Below are positions 7,564-16,819 of a DNA stretch of 20,950 nt, piece by piece (the first letter of the stretch is position 1; every line of letters starts with the position of its first letter). The notes under the pieces are model-generated. The model was not told where the DNA came from, searched no databases, and worked only from the letters and a program-made list of their open reading frames with translations. This stretch comes from Chara braunii (lineage: Eukaryota > Streptophyta > Charophyceae > Charales > Characeae): the NCBI GenBank assembly GCA_003427395.1, contig BFEA01000064.1:2357333-2378282 (forward strand). Direction: 5' to 3'. The position numbers and the translations under genes are program-made.

Positions 7564-7683
7564 TGCTACACGAACACCCAAACGACAGCGCATTGCAAAC
7601 TGGTTCAGAGTCGAAGCCCATTCAGTAGCTCACGCTCTAATGTGGTCTTTAATTAACATTCGTAGGACAAGTCAACCAATCAC

Positions 7684-7844
7684 TTCATCAATCAATCAAT
7701 CAAATCAATCAATCAATCAATCATCAATCAATCAATCAATTGATTGATCAATCAATCAATCAATCAGACGATCTATCAATCAATCAATCAATCAACGATC
7801 TATCAATCAATCAATCAATCAATCAAATCAATCAATCAATCAAT

Positions 7845-7893
<49 letters not shown>
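7684..7893. repeat. (ATCA)n tetranucleotide array
   Basis: AATC/ATCA units are nearly uninterrupted, with phase breaks and an interspersed AGACGATCTA spacer at about 7767, 7794 and 7893. It includes one local inversion (CAATTGATTGATCAATC near 7738). The apparent Ile-Asn-Gln-Ser repeat frame is an artefact of the array. Confidence 0.85.
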
Positions 7894-8022
7894 GACGATC
7901 TACCAATCAGACGAAGTGTATTTATCTGCGATATAAGTGGTTAATGCAGAAAACAAATGATAAAAAATCCACAATAACCACAAACTAATCGATTACCTGA
8001 ACCGGCTGATCAATACTTCTTA

Positions 8023-8129
8023 CAAAAAAAAAAAAAAAAAAAAAACAGAAGATGGCCGATCAATCAGCCAACGAAAACAAATAGGAATGAATTGGACAAA
8101 AAATTCAAACAAGCAAACTATCCATAGAC

Positions 8130-8158
<29 letters not shown>
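8023..8158. repeat. Opposed poly-A and poly-T runs
   Basis: About 22 A residues (8024-8045) and about 28 T residues (8131-8158) face one another over 85 bp, so the interval could fold back on itself. No gene is seen between them. Confidence 0.5.
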
Positions 8159-8162
<4 letters not shown>

Positions 8163-8311
8163 CTATCTCTTCAACCCCTCGAAGCACATAATATAATAAA
8201 GAAAGAAATCCCCCCAATCAAAAATTCGATGAACGAGAGGCTACAAAGCTCTCATTTAATTTATTTCTTTAATATTTAACTTTAAATAATAATAAAAATC
8301 ATCATATTAAT

Positions 8312-8367
8312 GAAACTCCACATAAAAAAAAAAAAAAAGGGGGGGGGGGGGGGGGAAACTCCACATA
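8312..8367. repeat. A15G17 tract between 13-bp direct repeats
   Basis: GAAACTCCACATA at 8312-8324 is repeated exactly at 8355-8367. Between them is only a run of A (8324-8338) followed by a run of G (8339-8355). The structure mimics a target duplication around a bare homopolymer tail, but it could also be an assembly join. Confidence 0.7.
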
Positions 8368-8435
8368 ACAGTAAATCAATATGCCCAGCCCAACAATCAA
8401 CTATTCTCGATCTGCCACTACACCGCCTTCAGCCG

Positions 8436-8523
8436 AGTAGACCGCCCGGTCCATTATCGCTGTATCAAGACTGAAACTCAGCCCAAATACATATCTAATA
8501 TATATAATATTCGGGTGAAAACG
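8436..8523. repeat. Degenerate MITE copy
   Basis: CCGCCCGGTCCATTATCGCT, GTATCAAGACTGAAA and CCCAAATACA, then TATTCGGGTGAAAACG, align with the 7455-7563 element in the same order, with a TA-rich expansion at about 8493-8510. Confidence 0.5.
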
Positions 8524-8576
8524 TTTAGATTAATACCTCAAGAAAACTCAACCAGTCGAAATCAATATTGCAAAGT

Positions 8577-8790
8577 CCACATCATCTCGACGGTCAAGGT
8601 TCAAAGGCGACTTTTTTTTTTTCTTTTAAGGCTCAGAAATTCAGAAAAAAACCCTTTCTTTTTTTTTACCCTCACCCTCTGAACCCGCCACGGCTTATAG
8701 GTACCAATAAGAGGCTTTCCCAAAAACACAAAAAAACAAAACAAAAAAAAGAGGCCACCGAATTTTAGTACGTGGCCAGTCAGTCGAGTA
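8577..8790. other. Repeat fragment and A/T-rich sequence
   Basis: CCACATCATCTCGACGGTCAAGG (from 8577) is a fragment of the unit found at 9990-10030, 10115-10145 and 10430-10452. The remainder consists of A- and T-runs with no recognisable gene. Confidence 0.5.
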
Positions 8791-8802
8791 GTGGGTAGAT
8801 TA

Positions 8803-9560
8803 CCGTCTTCCCTCGAATAGAACGTACGGTCATTATAGTCCCCCGATTCGCTCCCCGTCTTCCCCAGACTATAAGGGCCAGATCCCACTACATGTAGCCC
8901 CGATTATTCAGTTCTGACCGTTGATCTTCGTAATCGAGGGTGAAAAATGAATAATCCAGGGCAGTGGGATCTGTACCTAATTAATTCCCGTCTTCCCCCG
9001 ATTGGGTCCCCGAATAGTCTGGGGAAGACGGTCCAAAAATTATACCCTCTATTCTTCTACCCCGAATAGTCTGAGGGATTACGGTCTTAACCCCAGACTA
9101 TAATGACCGTTTGGGGAATGGGGAAGACGGCTATCTTTCCCGGGCTATTCGGGGTAGACGAAACGAGGGTAGATTTTTTTTTTTACCGTCTTCCCCAGAC
9201 TATTCGGGGATTACCTTAGTCTGGGGGTACATTTCGGGGTATAGAGGGTAGATTTTCCCCTCAGACTATTCGGGGTAGTTTACCTTACGGGGATTACCGT
9301 CTACCCCGAGTGGAAGTGTTCTACGACTCTGTGCAAGTGTTCTCCGAATAGAACGTACCGTCATTTCGGGGTAGATTACCGTACGATGTAGATTACTGTA
9401 CGAGGTAGATTACCGTACGGGCATTACCGTCTACCGTACTACGGAGTAAGTGTTCTGCGGATAGAATGTACCCTCTACTCTACCCCGAATAGTCTGAGGG
9501 ATTACCGTCTCGCCCCAGACTATAATGACCGTATTCCCCGAATAGTCAGCCGGGTATTGG
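8803..9560. repeat. Scrambled cluster of MITE-arm pieces
   Basis: The block is built from short words of the MITE arm in both orientations: TACCGTCTTCCCC, CCCCGAATAGTCTGGGG, GACTATTCGGGG, GAACGTACGGTCATT, GGTAGATTACCGTA. At least seven copies of the CCCCGAATAGTC word or its complement occur (about 9012, 9061, 9138, 9197, 9265, 9483, 9537). It looks like repeated nesting or rearrangement of one palindromic family. No coding region is visible. Confidence 0.6.
8879..8973. repeat. 95-bp nested hairpin
   Basis: CAGATCCCACT (8879-8889) pairs with 8963-8973, and GATTATTCA (8902-8910) pairs with 8948-8956, giving a two-step palindrome. It sits inside the MITE cluster and may be a separate small element. 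Confidence 0.55.
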
Positions 9561-9567
9561 GTAGATT

Positions 9568-9684
9568 ACCTTCCTCCGCCGAATAGAACGTGCGGTCATT
9601 TTTAGTCTGCGGAACGTATTTGGTCCCCTTTTAGTCCAGATGCAACAGAAATGACCGTGCGTTCTATTCCGGGGGGAAGAAGGT
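9568..9684. mobile_element. Palindromic MITE-like element, second full copy
   Basis: ACCTTCCTCCGCCGAATAGA and ACGTGCGGTCATT on the left pair with AAATGACCGTGCGTTCTATT and CCGGGGGGAAGAAGGT on the right. The centre (about 35 bp) differs from that of 7455-7563, so arms are better conserved than the middle. No open frame is present. Confidence 0.6.
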
Positions 9685-9789
9685 CGTGTTAGGCTGCAGA
9701 CCTTGAGCTGCAGATCTTGTTCCGTAGCCTTTCGGACCTACATGTAGGGAAAAAAGGATCTGCAGGTCCAAAAGGCTTTGCCTGTAGAC

Positions 9790-10460
9790 TACATGCTTCC
9801 AGACATCTTCGGGGAGTAATGGTGAGGTTCCTTGGCCTCTATTATGTGTTATGAAATGGAAATTTGAATTTTCAGGAAGAGGGGGGGGGGGGCAGGGCAG
9901 GAGGGAGCAAAAAACCTCTGAGCTCCTAAAACCCTAGAACCCAAAAAAGCCCCAGATCGCTTCTTCCTGGGAAGACCATATCATTTGGCCACATTATATC
10001 GACGATCAAGGCTCAGAGCCCCCCTTTAACCTCTAAGCTCCTAAAACCCTAGAACCCCAAAACCCTAAAACAAAGCCCCAGATTGCTTCTTCCTGGGAAG
10101 ACCATATCGTTTGACCACATTATATCGACGGTCAAGGCTCAGAGCCCCCCTTTTTTTTCTTTTTGAAAGACTCAGCATCTCAATCGGTCCCTAAAACCTA
10201 AAACACTCAGCCTTTGAACCCCTAAGCCCCTAAACCCTAAAACCCTAAGCTGGAGCATGCTTCCAAATATCTTCCATGTGTAAAGTTGAGGTTCCCTGAC
10301 CTCTATTCTCTATTTGAGTTTTGTGGGGGGGAGGGCGGGAAAGACAACCCTCTAAGCTCCTAAAACCCTAGAACCCTAACACCTAAAAAAAAGCCCCTAG
10401 ATCGCTTATTTCTGGGAAGACCACATCGTTTGACCACATCATCTCGACGGTTAAACCACC
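9790..10460. repeat. Tandem repeats with telomere-like CCCTAAA words
   Basis: A roughly 120-bp unit recurs at about 9914-10034, 10035-10155 and 10340-10455: CTCCTAAAACCCTAGAAC, CCCCAGAT.GCTTCTTCCTGG, GAAGACCATATCGTTTGACC, ACAT.ATATCGACGGTCAAGG. A larger unit headed by CATGCTTCCA.A.ATCTTC begins at 9792 and again at 10256, 464 bp apart. AAACCCTA words resemble degenerate plant telomere repeats (CCCTAAA). The last copy runs into TTAAACCACCAGT at 10451-10463, the element-end motif of 163-180. Confidence 0.65.
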
Positions 10461-10985
10461 AGTCCCCCCGCCAGCCTATACCCCTGGGCCCTGTGAGTTA
10501 GGGGCGGTATTTTCGGCAGGTCGACGTCCTTTCCAGCCGAGCTCCCAAAGTCCCACGCATCGCAACGTCGGCCCCAGGCGGGAGAGGCTGGACAATGGCG
10601 GATTGTAGAAACGACCTTCGAAACGCTCGGGCCGGTCCAGTGTGTGGCTGGCCGACAGCCTCTTTCAAACTTGATTGTTAGATATAGCGGCAGTTCTCAA
10701 TGATACCTCTTTAAAGAGAGTATCATTAGCTAACTCTAACTTTGATCATCAGTAAGGTCGGCCTACATGATGACAACTTCTCCCTCCATTTATTGTATTT
10801 TACCTATCGCTCCAACACTTGATGAACATCTAAGCAACTAAGTTATTAAAAGACGCCTCTAAGAGACAAACTAACAAAACACACAAGTAAGCACAATATG
10901 CTCTCTCACAAACCCTCAAGTTTTTCATCAGAATGTTTAATTCATTCGACCCTTAGTTGATTAAAATTTTTCACTCTTTAACAAC
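10461..10985. other. Gene-free stretch
   Basis: There is a GC-rich part (10461-10670) with CGGGCCGGTCCAGTGTGTGG and similar words, followed by AT-rich sequence containing a short palindrome (GATACCTCTTTAAAGAGAGTATC, starting about 10700). I recognise no gene. Confidence 0.5.
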
Positions 10986-11096
10986 AATTTCATTAAAACG
11001 AACATTTTATAAGATAGCAGGTGATATTTTTTGGGCCAAATAAGCAGGTTTCAATTCCGTTAAAAAAAATATAAAATGTCTGTTTTGACGAAATTG
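10986..11096. mobile_element. Short foldback-family copy
   Basis: AATTTCATTAAAACGAACAT at 10986 is an inverted match to ATAAAATGTCTGTTTTGACG...AATT at about 11071-11096. The right part (TTTCAATTCCGTT...AAATGTCTGTTTTGACGAAA) matches the outer end of the right arm of the 13392-13790 element. It looks like a shorter member of that family. Confidence 0.5.
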
Positions 11097-11119
11097 ATTT
11101 TTTTTCTTATATAAAGTAT

Positions 11120-11630
11120 ATGGCTAGACCGTCCCAACTTAGGGGTATGTTTAGTCTGTGTAAACAATATACATAAGGCATTTGCCTAAATAATTGACAT
11201 AAGGTGTATGACTAGCGCGCCTCAACTTAGGGGTACATTCAGTCTCTACCTGAGCAACGACAAAGAGGCATACGTCTAGATCCCTCCAACGTAGGGATAT
11301 GACTATCATGTCCAAACAATTACATATGGCATAGGACTAGACCACCTCAACTTAAGGATATGATTATTGAATATGACCAACAAATTATGAAGTATAACCG
11401 GATCGTCCCAACATAAGGATACAACAAACTTTCGCAACACCAACAACATTCAACAAGTAAATTCACAACTTATCTCTTGTAGACAAATGATCAGACCGCC
11501 CAACTTAAGGCCGATTTAATCATGCTGCAATCATATTTAGAAAAAAAAATTATACTAACTCTCCACTTCTTATGTTATTATGAGTATAAGACTGAACAAC
11601 CCTAAATTAGGAGTACGCTCAGCCTGTTCG
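11120..11630. repeat. Degenerate satellite, CAACTTAGGG core
   Basis: The phrase CTAGACCGTCCCAACTTAGG followed by GGTATG recurs in decayed form seven times (near 11125, 11215, 11280, 11338, 11401, 11495, 11600), with variable spacing of about 60-105 bp. The last copy is CAACCCTAAATTAGGAGTAC. No coding capacity. Confidence 0.5.
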
Positions 11631-11671
11631 GGTCACCGTGACCTAATGGCATGTACCCACACACACCATCT

Positions 11672-12109
11672 CCCCCCCCCCCCCCCCCCCCTCTTTCCCC
11701 ATTCGTAAACCAACCCCCCCTTCCTCTGTGTCTCCTTCTCTCCCACCGACACCCTAACCACCTACCCGGTGTGTGTGCATGTGTGTGTGTGTGTGTGTGT
11801 ATGTGTATGAGTATGTGCGTGTGTGTGTGTTTGTGATGTACAGTATGAGTCTGTTTAAGTGTGTTGCCTTGTACTAAAGTCCGGAGGAGAGGAGGAGGGG
11901 GCGGGGTGGGTGGGGGGGAGGTCAAATGATCGAGGTCACGGTGGAGTGGGTTGGGGTGGTTGTTGGGCAATTGTGGGCTGCGTTTGGCGCAACACAACTT
12001 ATTCATGGTTGTATTAATTTTTGTTCCACCTCGCTTATACGGCAACCCTATCTTTGTGTTTGCAATGTCGTTCTGTTTTTAGATCACGACGACGATGAAG
12101 ATCTAACAC
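11672..12109. repeat. Poly-C and (GT)n tracts, otherwise gene-free
   Basis: There are 20 C residues at 11672-11691 and a GT/GTAT microsatellite at about 11769-11836, which can adopt Z-DNA. A G-rich patch lies at 11885-11920. Bases 12070-12079 (TCTGTTTTTAG) look like a 3' splice site, but all three frames after it stop soon. Confidence 0.6.
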
Positions 12110-12340
12110 ATGTGCAACAATAGAAGACATCCGATCATGCGAAACGTTGTTGTTCCAGTTGAGCATGAATTTTTATTTCAGCCTCTTGTGAAAATTGCGG
12201 AGATTCGTATTCCCTACGAGGACAACATTAAAGATGTCATGGTCACCCTTATGTATCAACAAACATTTATCAACAAGGCATGTTTCTTTCTTTCTCCCAT
12301 TGGCAAAATTTTACACATGAAGTGCAAATTTATTTATTAA
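12110..12340 (+). CDS. Unrecognised small open frame, doubtful
   Basis: This is a 76-codon ATG frame. Codons 10-55 (RNVVVPVEHEFLF, then PLVKIAEIRIPYEDNIKDV) have unbiased, non-repetitive composition unlike the surrounding simple repeats, so they could be a fragment of a transposon or gene exon. After KACFF the sequence turns into a T/C-rich and then ATT-repeat tract, which suggests an exon end. I do not recognise a family, and the frame upstream is closed by TAA. It may well be chance. Confidence 0.2.
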   Translation: MCNNRRHPIMRNVVVPVEHEFLFQPLVKIAEIRIPYEDNIKDVMVTLMYQQTFINKACFFLSPIGKILHMKCKFIY

Positions 12341-12348
12341 TTATTATA

Positions 12349-12380
<32 letters not shown>

Positions 12381-12390
12381 CATTATTATG
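12341..12390. repeat. (ATT)n microsatellite
   Basis: This is a TTA/ATT trinucleotide array with one C substitution. Confidence 0.85.
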
Positions 12391-13391
12391 CCCAGGTTGT
12401 TGTAGAGGCTGGGTATCAGGGGCAGAACAACTTTTCGGAATTCAACTACTCAAAGCTCGGAGTGAACACACACTAGGTTCATTAGACCTCTCTTATACGG
12501 AGACCCCTAAGGGCTTACAACCCTAAGTCCTATTGCAAATCGTATCCCTTCCACACCTATCAGCTTGCCACTACAAGATTGGATTCTGCCCCTGCAGCTC
12601 CAATCTCAACTGGTGTATTGCGGGCCTACTCTATGCAACTTTGTCCCTCTCTCACTAACCAGCGGATCCCTAACTGATCCCCCCTTGGTCGGAAGTATAG
12701 GGCCCATTTCCCTCCTACTAATATACACTACCCCAATCCTTCTATCCTACCTACTAATCGGGAGACAGGCTCAGTACAGTCCCAACCAAGCCATACTTTA
12801 TCAAAATCCCCTCTACTACTCCCTCCAACTCTTATCCCTGTCCCCTAGCCCACCCTTGTATCGTACTGGAAATGGGCATCTCAGGACCCTGATGATGGGG
12901 GCTATGAGATCACCCCAATGTCTACACATTGCTTAAAGATGACCAACCAGCTAGGTGGTCCTAAACCATGAGACAACACCGACTCGCACTTGCTGGTCAT
13001 CTGGCAGACTCTAACTACCTAGGTAGTATTTCTACCTATGGCGATTTCCCACCCACCCATGCGGTCTCCGCAGGTGGCCTCGAGCAGTGAACTTACCCCT
13101 TAAGCATCATGAACCATTCAATCCTACCTGCTACAATGTCCCTGTACCCCTCCCAACACACTCATCCCATATGAGACAGCCTTACCCTCGTGACTCTAAA
13201 CGTACACGAGGGGGGACCACCCTTAGACCTAGTACTCTTTGTGCCACCCCCTCTCCCTGTGAGATTTCCCATCTAGCCGGAAAACAACTGTGGTCCCCAA
13301 ACACGAGATAGTAACTTCCACAAGGGGAGGCAGGGATTATTAGTCTAGGGATCCCGGGGTCTGCGTATCATATTACCATATTGATATTACA
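12391..13391. other. Gene-free stretch
   Basis: The sequence is non-repetitive and pyrimidine-rich, with a 123-codon plus-strand frame at 12565-12936. That frame is Leu/Pro/Ser/Tyr-rich with no motif, and I judge it noncoding. It may be the remains of an old transposon or intron sequence, but nothing recognisable supports that. Confidence 0.4.
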
Positions 13392-13790
13392 ACGACCATT
13401 TCAAGTTCATCAAAATTGACATTTTTTATTTTTTGAACGAAATTGAAACCGAGTTCTTTTTTCGAAAACTCGTCAAAATTTGTTGTTCCTGAGGGTCCGG
13501 CGTTTGTAAAACGCTTGACCCCCTGGCTGTACATGGACCTAGCTTGAGATCAGGTACCTCCAGGCAGTCCTGCCTGGAGGTACCTGATCTCAAGCTAGGT
13601 CCATATACAGCCAGGGGTCCTGCCTGGAGGTACCTGATCTCAAGCTAGGTCCATGTACAGCCAGGGGGTCAAGCGTTTTACAAACGCCGGACCCTCAGGA
13701 ACAACAAATTTTGACAAGTTTTTAGCCAAAAAAACTCGGTTTCAATTTCGTTCAAAAAATAAAAAATGTCCATTTTGACGAAATGGCTGT
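13392..13790. mobile_element. Foldback element with about 175-bp arms
   Basis: The left arm 13392-13566 and right arm 13571-13790 are inverted copies. Reading in: CATTTCAAGTTCATCAAAAT / ATTTTTTATTTTTTGAACG / GAAATTGAAACCGAGTT / CAAAATTTGTTGTTCCTGAG / GGTCCGGCGTTTGTAAAACG / CTTGACCCCCTGGCTGTACA / TGGACCTAGCTTGAGATCAG / GTACCTCCAGGCAG. The right arm has an extra 50-bp tandem copy (13568-13617 and 13618-13667, one difference). There is no open frame. Inner arms are almost identical, suggesting recent origin or gene conversion. Related ends occur at 10986-11096 and 1220-1250. Confidence 0.8.
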
Positions 13791-13799
13791 TTTGCTATG

Positions 13800-14375
13800 T
13801 ATCATTAGACCCTACTACATACTATTATGTACATGCGAGGCTCGAGTAGGGTTCAACGGGGTTCGTCAAGGTTTCGTTACATAGCACCATGATAGGCCTT
13901 ATTGTTCTGCAAGTTCTAATCGGGACTAATAACCACATATGCACAAACACACGCACAACCATGACCTGATACGCTAAAATGAAACCCTATGTCCCCCCTC
14001 GCCCCCCCCCCCCACTACCTCCCCCTACCTCCCCCGTAAAGTGATAACCAAAATAGACATGAGATCATCGGATCAACGAACAGCAAACCCTTGGGCGGTG
14101 CGCAAGCAGTGTCTATATAAACTTACCATACATCGTCTCAATGGGGTGTGCGAATGACTGGGCGCTATGGACACGCTTGACGGTGGATGCGCGCGAATAA
14201 AGTGCAAATTCAGTCGTTGGACCCCCTACGCATGCTCTACCTTCAATATCATAGACGACCTCATTATACCCGACTGTGCCTAAAACTGACATTTGCCACT
14301 TTTCCTTAATTGAATTGCTTATTGTCGATCACAAATCCAGAACACGCAAAGAGAGTGACAGGACGTGCACGCACG

Positions 14376-14431
<56 letters not shown>

Positions 14432-14935
14432 CGAATGCCAACTTCAAAAGTAACACAAAATGTGGTTGCGTCAAATTACCGAAAGTTTACAATTGAACTA
14501 CGAGAAGGCTTGGACTTGGCAGCCGTAAGCTAAAAAGCACGCGAAGTGCAAAGCACGTCATGACAACCAATACGTTCGAAAACCAAAAATAAAATAAAAT
14601 AATAATAATAAAATAACCTATTTGTGAGAAGAACAAAACTACCACTGATCTATCGTAATCCAGACCCCCACACTAACAGTTGTTTTCATTTCAAATTCTA
14701 ATTAAAAACGTAAGACACAAAAACAGCAACGGTGCGAACCCCCCTCCGGCGCTAGCGAAGCCAGCCGAATATTGCCAGATAGGCAGCCATGAAGACATGC
14801 TCAACAAGGAGGACGGAAACGGCCGGCAACAGGATTACCAACAATAGGGCGTCCACGTGGGAAAACGAGGATGCACGGGGTGAAGGTCGCATAACAAGTT
14901 CCACGTCTCCGTCGGGGAGGGCACGAACCCCGTTT
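13800..14935. other. Gene-free stretch with (CG)n(GA)n
   Basis: There is a C-rich patch at 14003-14015. A plant-like TATA word (TCTATATAAAC, 14112-14122) has no credible gene after it. A CG alternating tract (about 14371-14390), potentially Z-forming, is joined to a GA tract (14391-14430). ATAATAATAA-type sequence lies near 14585-14615. No gene is recognised. The region just beyond 14936 is downstream of the minus-strand pseudogene. Confidence 0.5.
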
Positions 14936-16600
14936 CTACCTCTCCCGTGTAGCCTTCGCTATCTCCAAAATGTCATGGCACATGAGCTTGCTCACATCGT
15001 ACGATATCGTGTAGTGCTTTTTCTAGATCTCAAGCTTCACTTTCATGGCTTCGCACTACCGAATTTGGATGGAGCACTGCCTTTTGTTAGCGCTCTCCAT
15101 TGTCGTCGCCATTAGCATCGCGTGCTTCTCCATGCACTCCGTCATAACTTCGAAAGTCTGCTGCCTCATGTTCTTCCTTTTGCCGAAACTGCCAGGGTTA
15201 CCCGTCGTTGGTGAAGAACCTTCCGTGGAGTTGTCATCTTCTTCGTTGCCGTCGCCACCTCCGTCCCCATCGCCCACAAATTCAGGCCCGCCAGAACAAC
15301 CGGACTACAACTGCACACCACGAGAATTGCCTATGTCGGTGACATTCTTTGGGTGAATGTTGTGACTCTTCGTGGCCGACCCCTTGATCTCCTCATACAC
15401 GGCCTGATCCATGGTGAAACTGAAGCCATTCGCTGACCTCTCCTTCCTTGTTAATTGAAAGAAGTCTTGTCTCCTAGACTCCCCTTGGAACAAGTGCACC
15501 TTTTTGAACTGCTGCATCAAGTTGTCCGATTTCTTCCCGCACTTGTTTGCTGTCCTCTCAATGCCCACCTTCTTTAACCTCTCGTGAACATTCGCCCACT
15601 TCCATTCCCTCGGCTTTGTGTGAGCTTACGCATGACCCATCCCCTACAAATGCGCATCCTGCTTCGGCTTCGCCCCGATGAGGGCAACTATGTGTTCGAC
15701 TGACCAGAAGTTCCGCCCGCCCTCGACCTCCACATCGCCTTCGCCCTTGCTCCCTGCAGGTGCCGCTTTTTCTCCCCGTCACGCAGTCCAGGCAGAAGCC
15801 TTGCTGTTCTTGTGTCGACCACCCATGGATTTCTTCCGCTACGGATAAACGTCGCCCATCTCATCGTCCTATCATTCCTCGTCCTCGATGACGTCCTCGT
15901 AATCGTTGGCGTCCTGTACCGACGACTCCTTCTCTGTGTTCAACTCCTGCACATGCAATCACTGCACCCCCCGTGTTATCGACTCCTCGCATTCTCGACG
16001 CACCTGGTGCTGATGTTCCGCCCACATGCCTCCCATCCCGTTCCCCACCACCGCCTGCGAAATCTTCGTTCGTCACCCCGCACTCAGGCGTGTGGCTTCC
16101 CTTGCTGGCAACTCCCGACAACGGCGATGGAGGATGCATGCACTTTGGATGACCGCCGACAACACGTACTGCTGATGCTAGCGCCGACTGCACTCTCGGA
16201 CGCTCCCTTCTCTTATCTGATGCGGCCCAGTCTCCGGAGGAAGCCTTTGCAGATCGGCCGACTAGCATCACTTGCCTTGCGTCGTCATTAGGGTGCGGGT
16301 TGACGTGGACAGTCCGTGTGGCAGCCGATGAGCTCCCGCTACACAACCCGAATGGTAGATTAATGCTGCCAGCCATGTCACTTTCACGCACACCTACTTC
16401 TAGGAGTTCAGTGAAGGATTGCCGAGACATCGTCTCACGACTCCCATACAACTGGCTTCCCGCCCACTCCTGGGTGGACCCACTCCCCAGCGCCACAGTC
16501 TGTGACCGTGCTTCCTCTGCCTCCTCATTTGACGTATCGGGGAGAGGTTGCTCATGCGGTGGCAGGTGCGCGTATGCAGACAGGTCGTACGCCCTCGCAC
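14936..16600 (-). pseudogene. Myb/SANT-like (trihelix) gene remnant
   Basis: On the minus strand the 5' part (about 16592 to 15905) reads openly: YDLSAYAHLPP, SNEEAEEA, a MSRQSFTELLE block (ATG 16428-16430) and a Gly-rich part. A frameshift near 15905 then moves to another frame that stays homologous to the end. It contains an acidic stretch, RKKSMGGR, then a Myb/SANT-like DNA-binding domain (NFWSVEHIVALI, REWKWANVHERLKKVG, CGKKSDNLMQQFKKVH) and a C-terminal ECMEKHAMLMATTMESA block. Trihelix domains bind DNA; such proteins occur as transcription factors and as transposon partners (PIF/Harbinger type). Premature stops lie at 15872, 15869, 15839, 15779, 15644, 15626, 15305, 15056 and 15023; the last codon is at 14936. 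The third-helix position normally Trp (KKWDNL in many trihelix proteins) is Ser. From memory similar sequences are multicopy in Chara; that needs a search. Confidence 0.75.
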
Positions 16601-16819
16601 TACTTGCCGGGAAGTGGCGTGCGTGGTGGCTTGCGAAACGGTCCACTGAAGACTTGTTCTTCGCTTGCCGCCCGTTGATGATGACACCCTTCTTCGCTGA
16701 GCGCCACTTGCGTGTGCGTCCAGGCAGCCTGCCGAGGATGCAGATGTGGAGACAATGAGAAGGACAAGCACAATGATTGCCAGGAGCAGCAGTGGCAGCC
16801 TTCGGAAGACGTCGGCCAT
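16400..16819 (-). CDS. Short frame with signal-anchor-like start, doubtful
   Basis: From ATG 16817-16819 the first 30 residues read MADVFRRLPLLLLAIIVLVL followed by more Leu/Ile/Val and small residues, a good signal-peptide or membrane-anchor pattern (two Arg, 17 hydrophobic residues, then SASSAG). The ATG has a favourable G at +4. After about residue 40 the frame becomes Arg/Ser/Thr-rich and overlaps the pseudogene in another frame, so it looks like an exon start that either splices or has decayed. I recognise no family. Confidence 0.25.
   Translation of the reverse strand: MADVFRRLPLLLLAIIVLVLLIVSTSASSAGCLDAHASGAQRRRVSSSTGGKRRTSLQWTVSQATTHATSRQVVRGRTTCLHTRTCHRMSNLSPIRQMRRQRKHGHRLWRWGVGPPRSGREASCMGVVRRCLGNPSLNS

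Noticed and set aside
7740-7988. Ile-Asn-Gln-Ser repeat 'protein'
   Set aside because: It is simply the ATCA tetranucleotide array read in frame.
12565-12936. 123-codon plus-strand frame
   Set aside because: Its composition follows the local pyrimidine-rich sequence, and no domain, signal or homologue is recognisable.
14112-14122. TCTATATAAAC as a core promoter
   Set aside because: The match to a plant TATA box is good, but no gene or plausible transcript follows on the plus strand.
15812-16758. Plus-strand open frames of about 150 codons
   Set aside because: They are antisense shadows of the Myb/SANT-like pseudogene.
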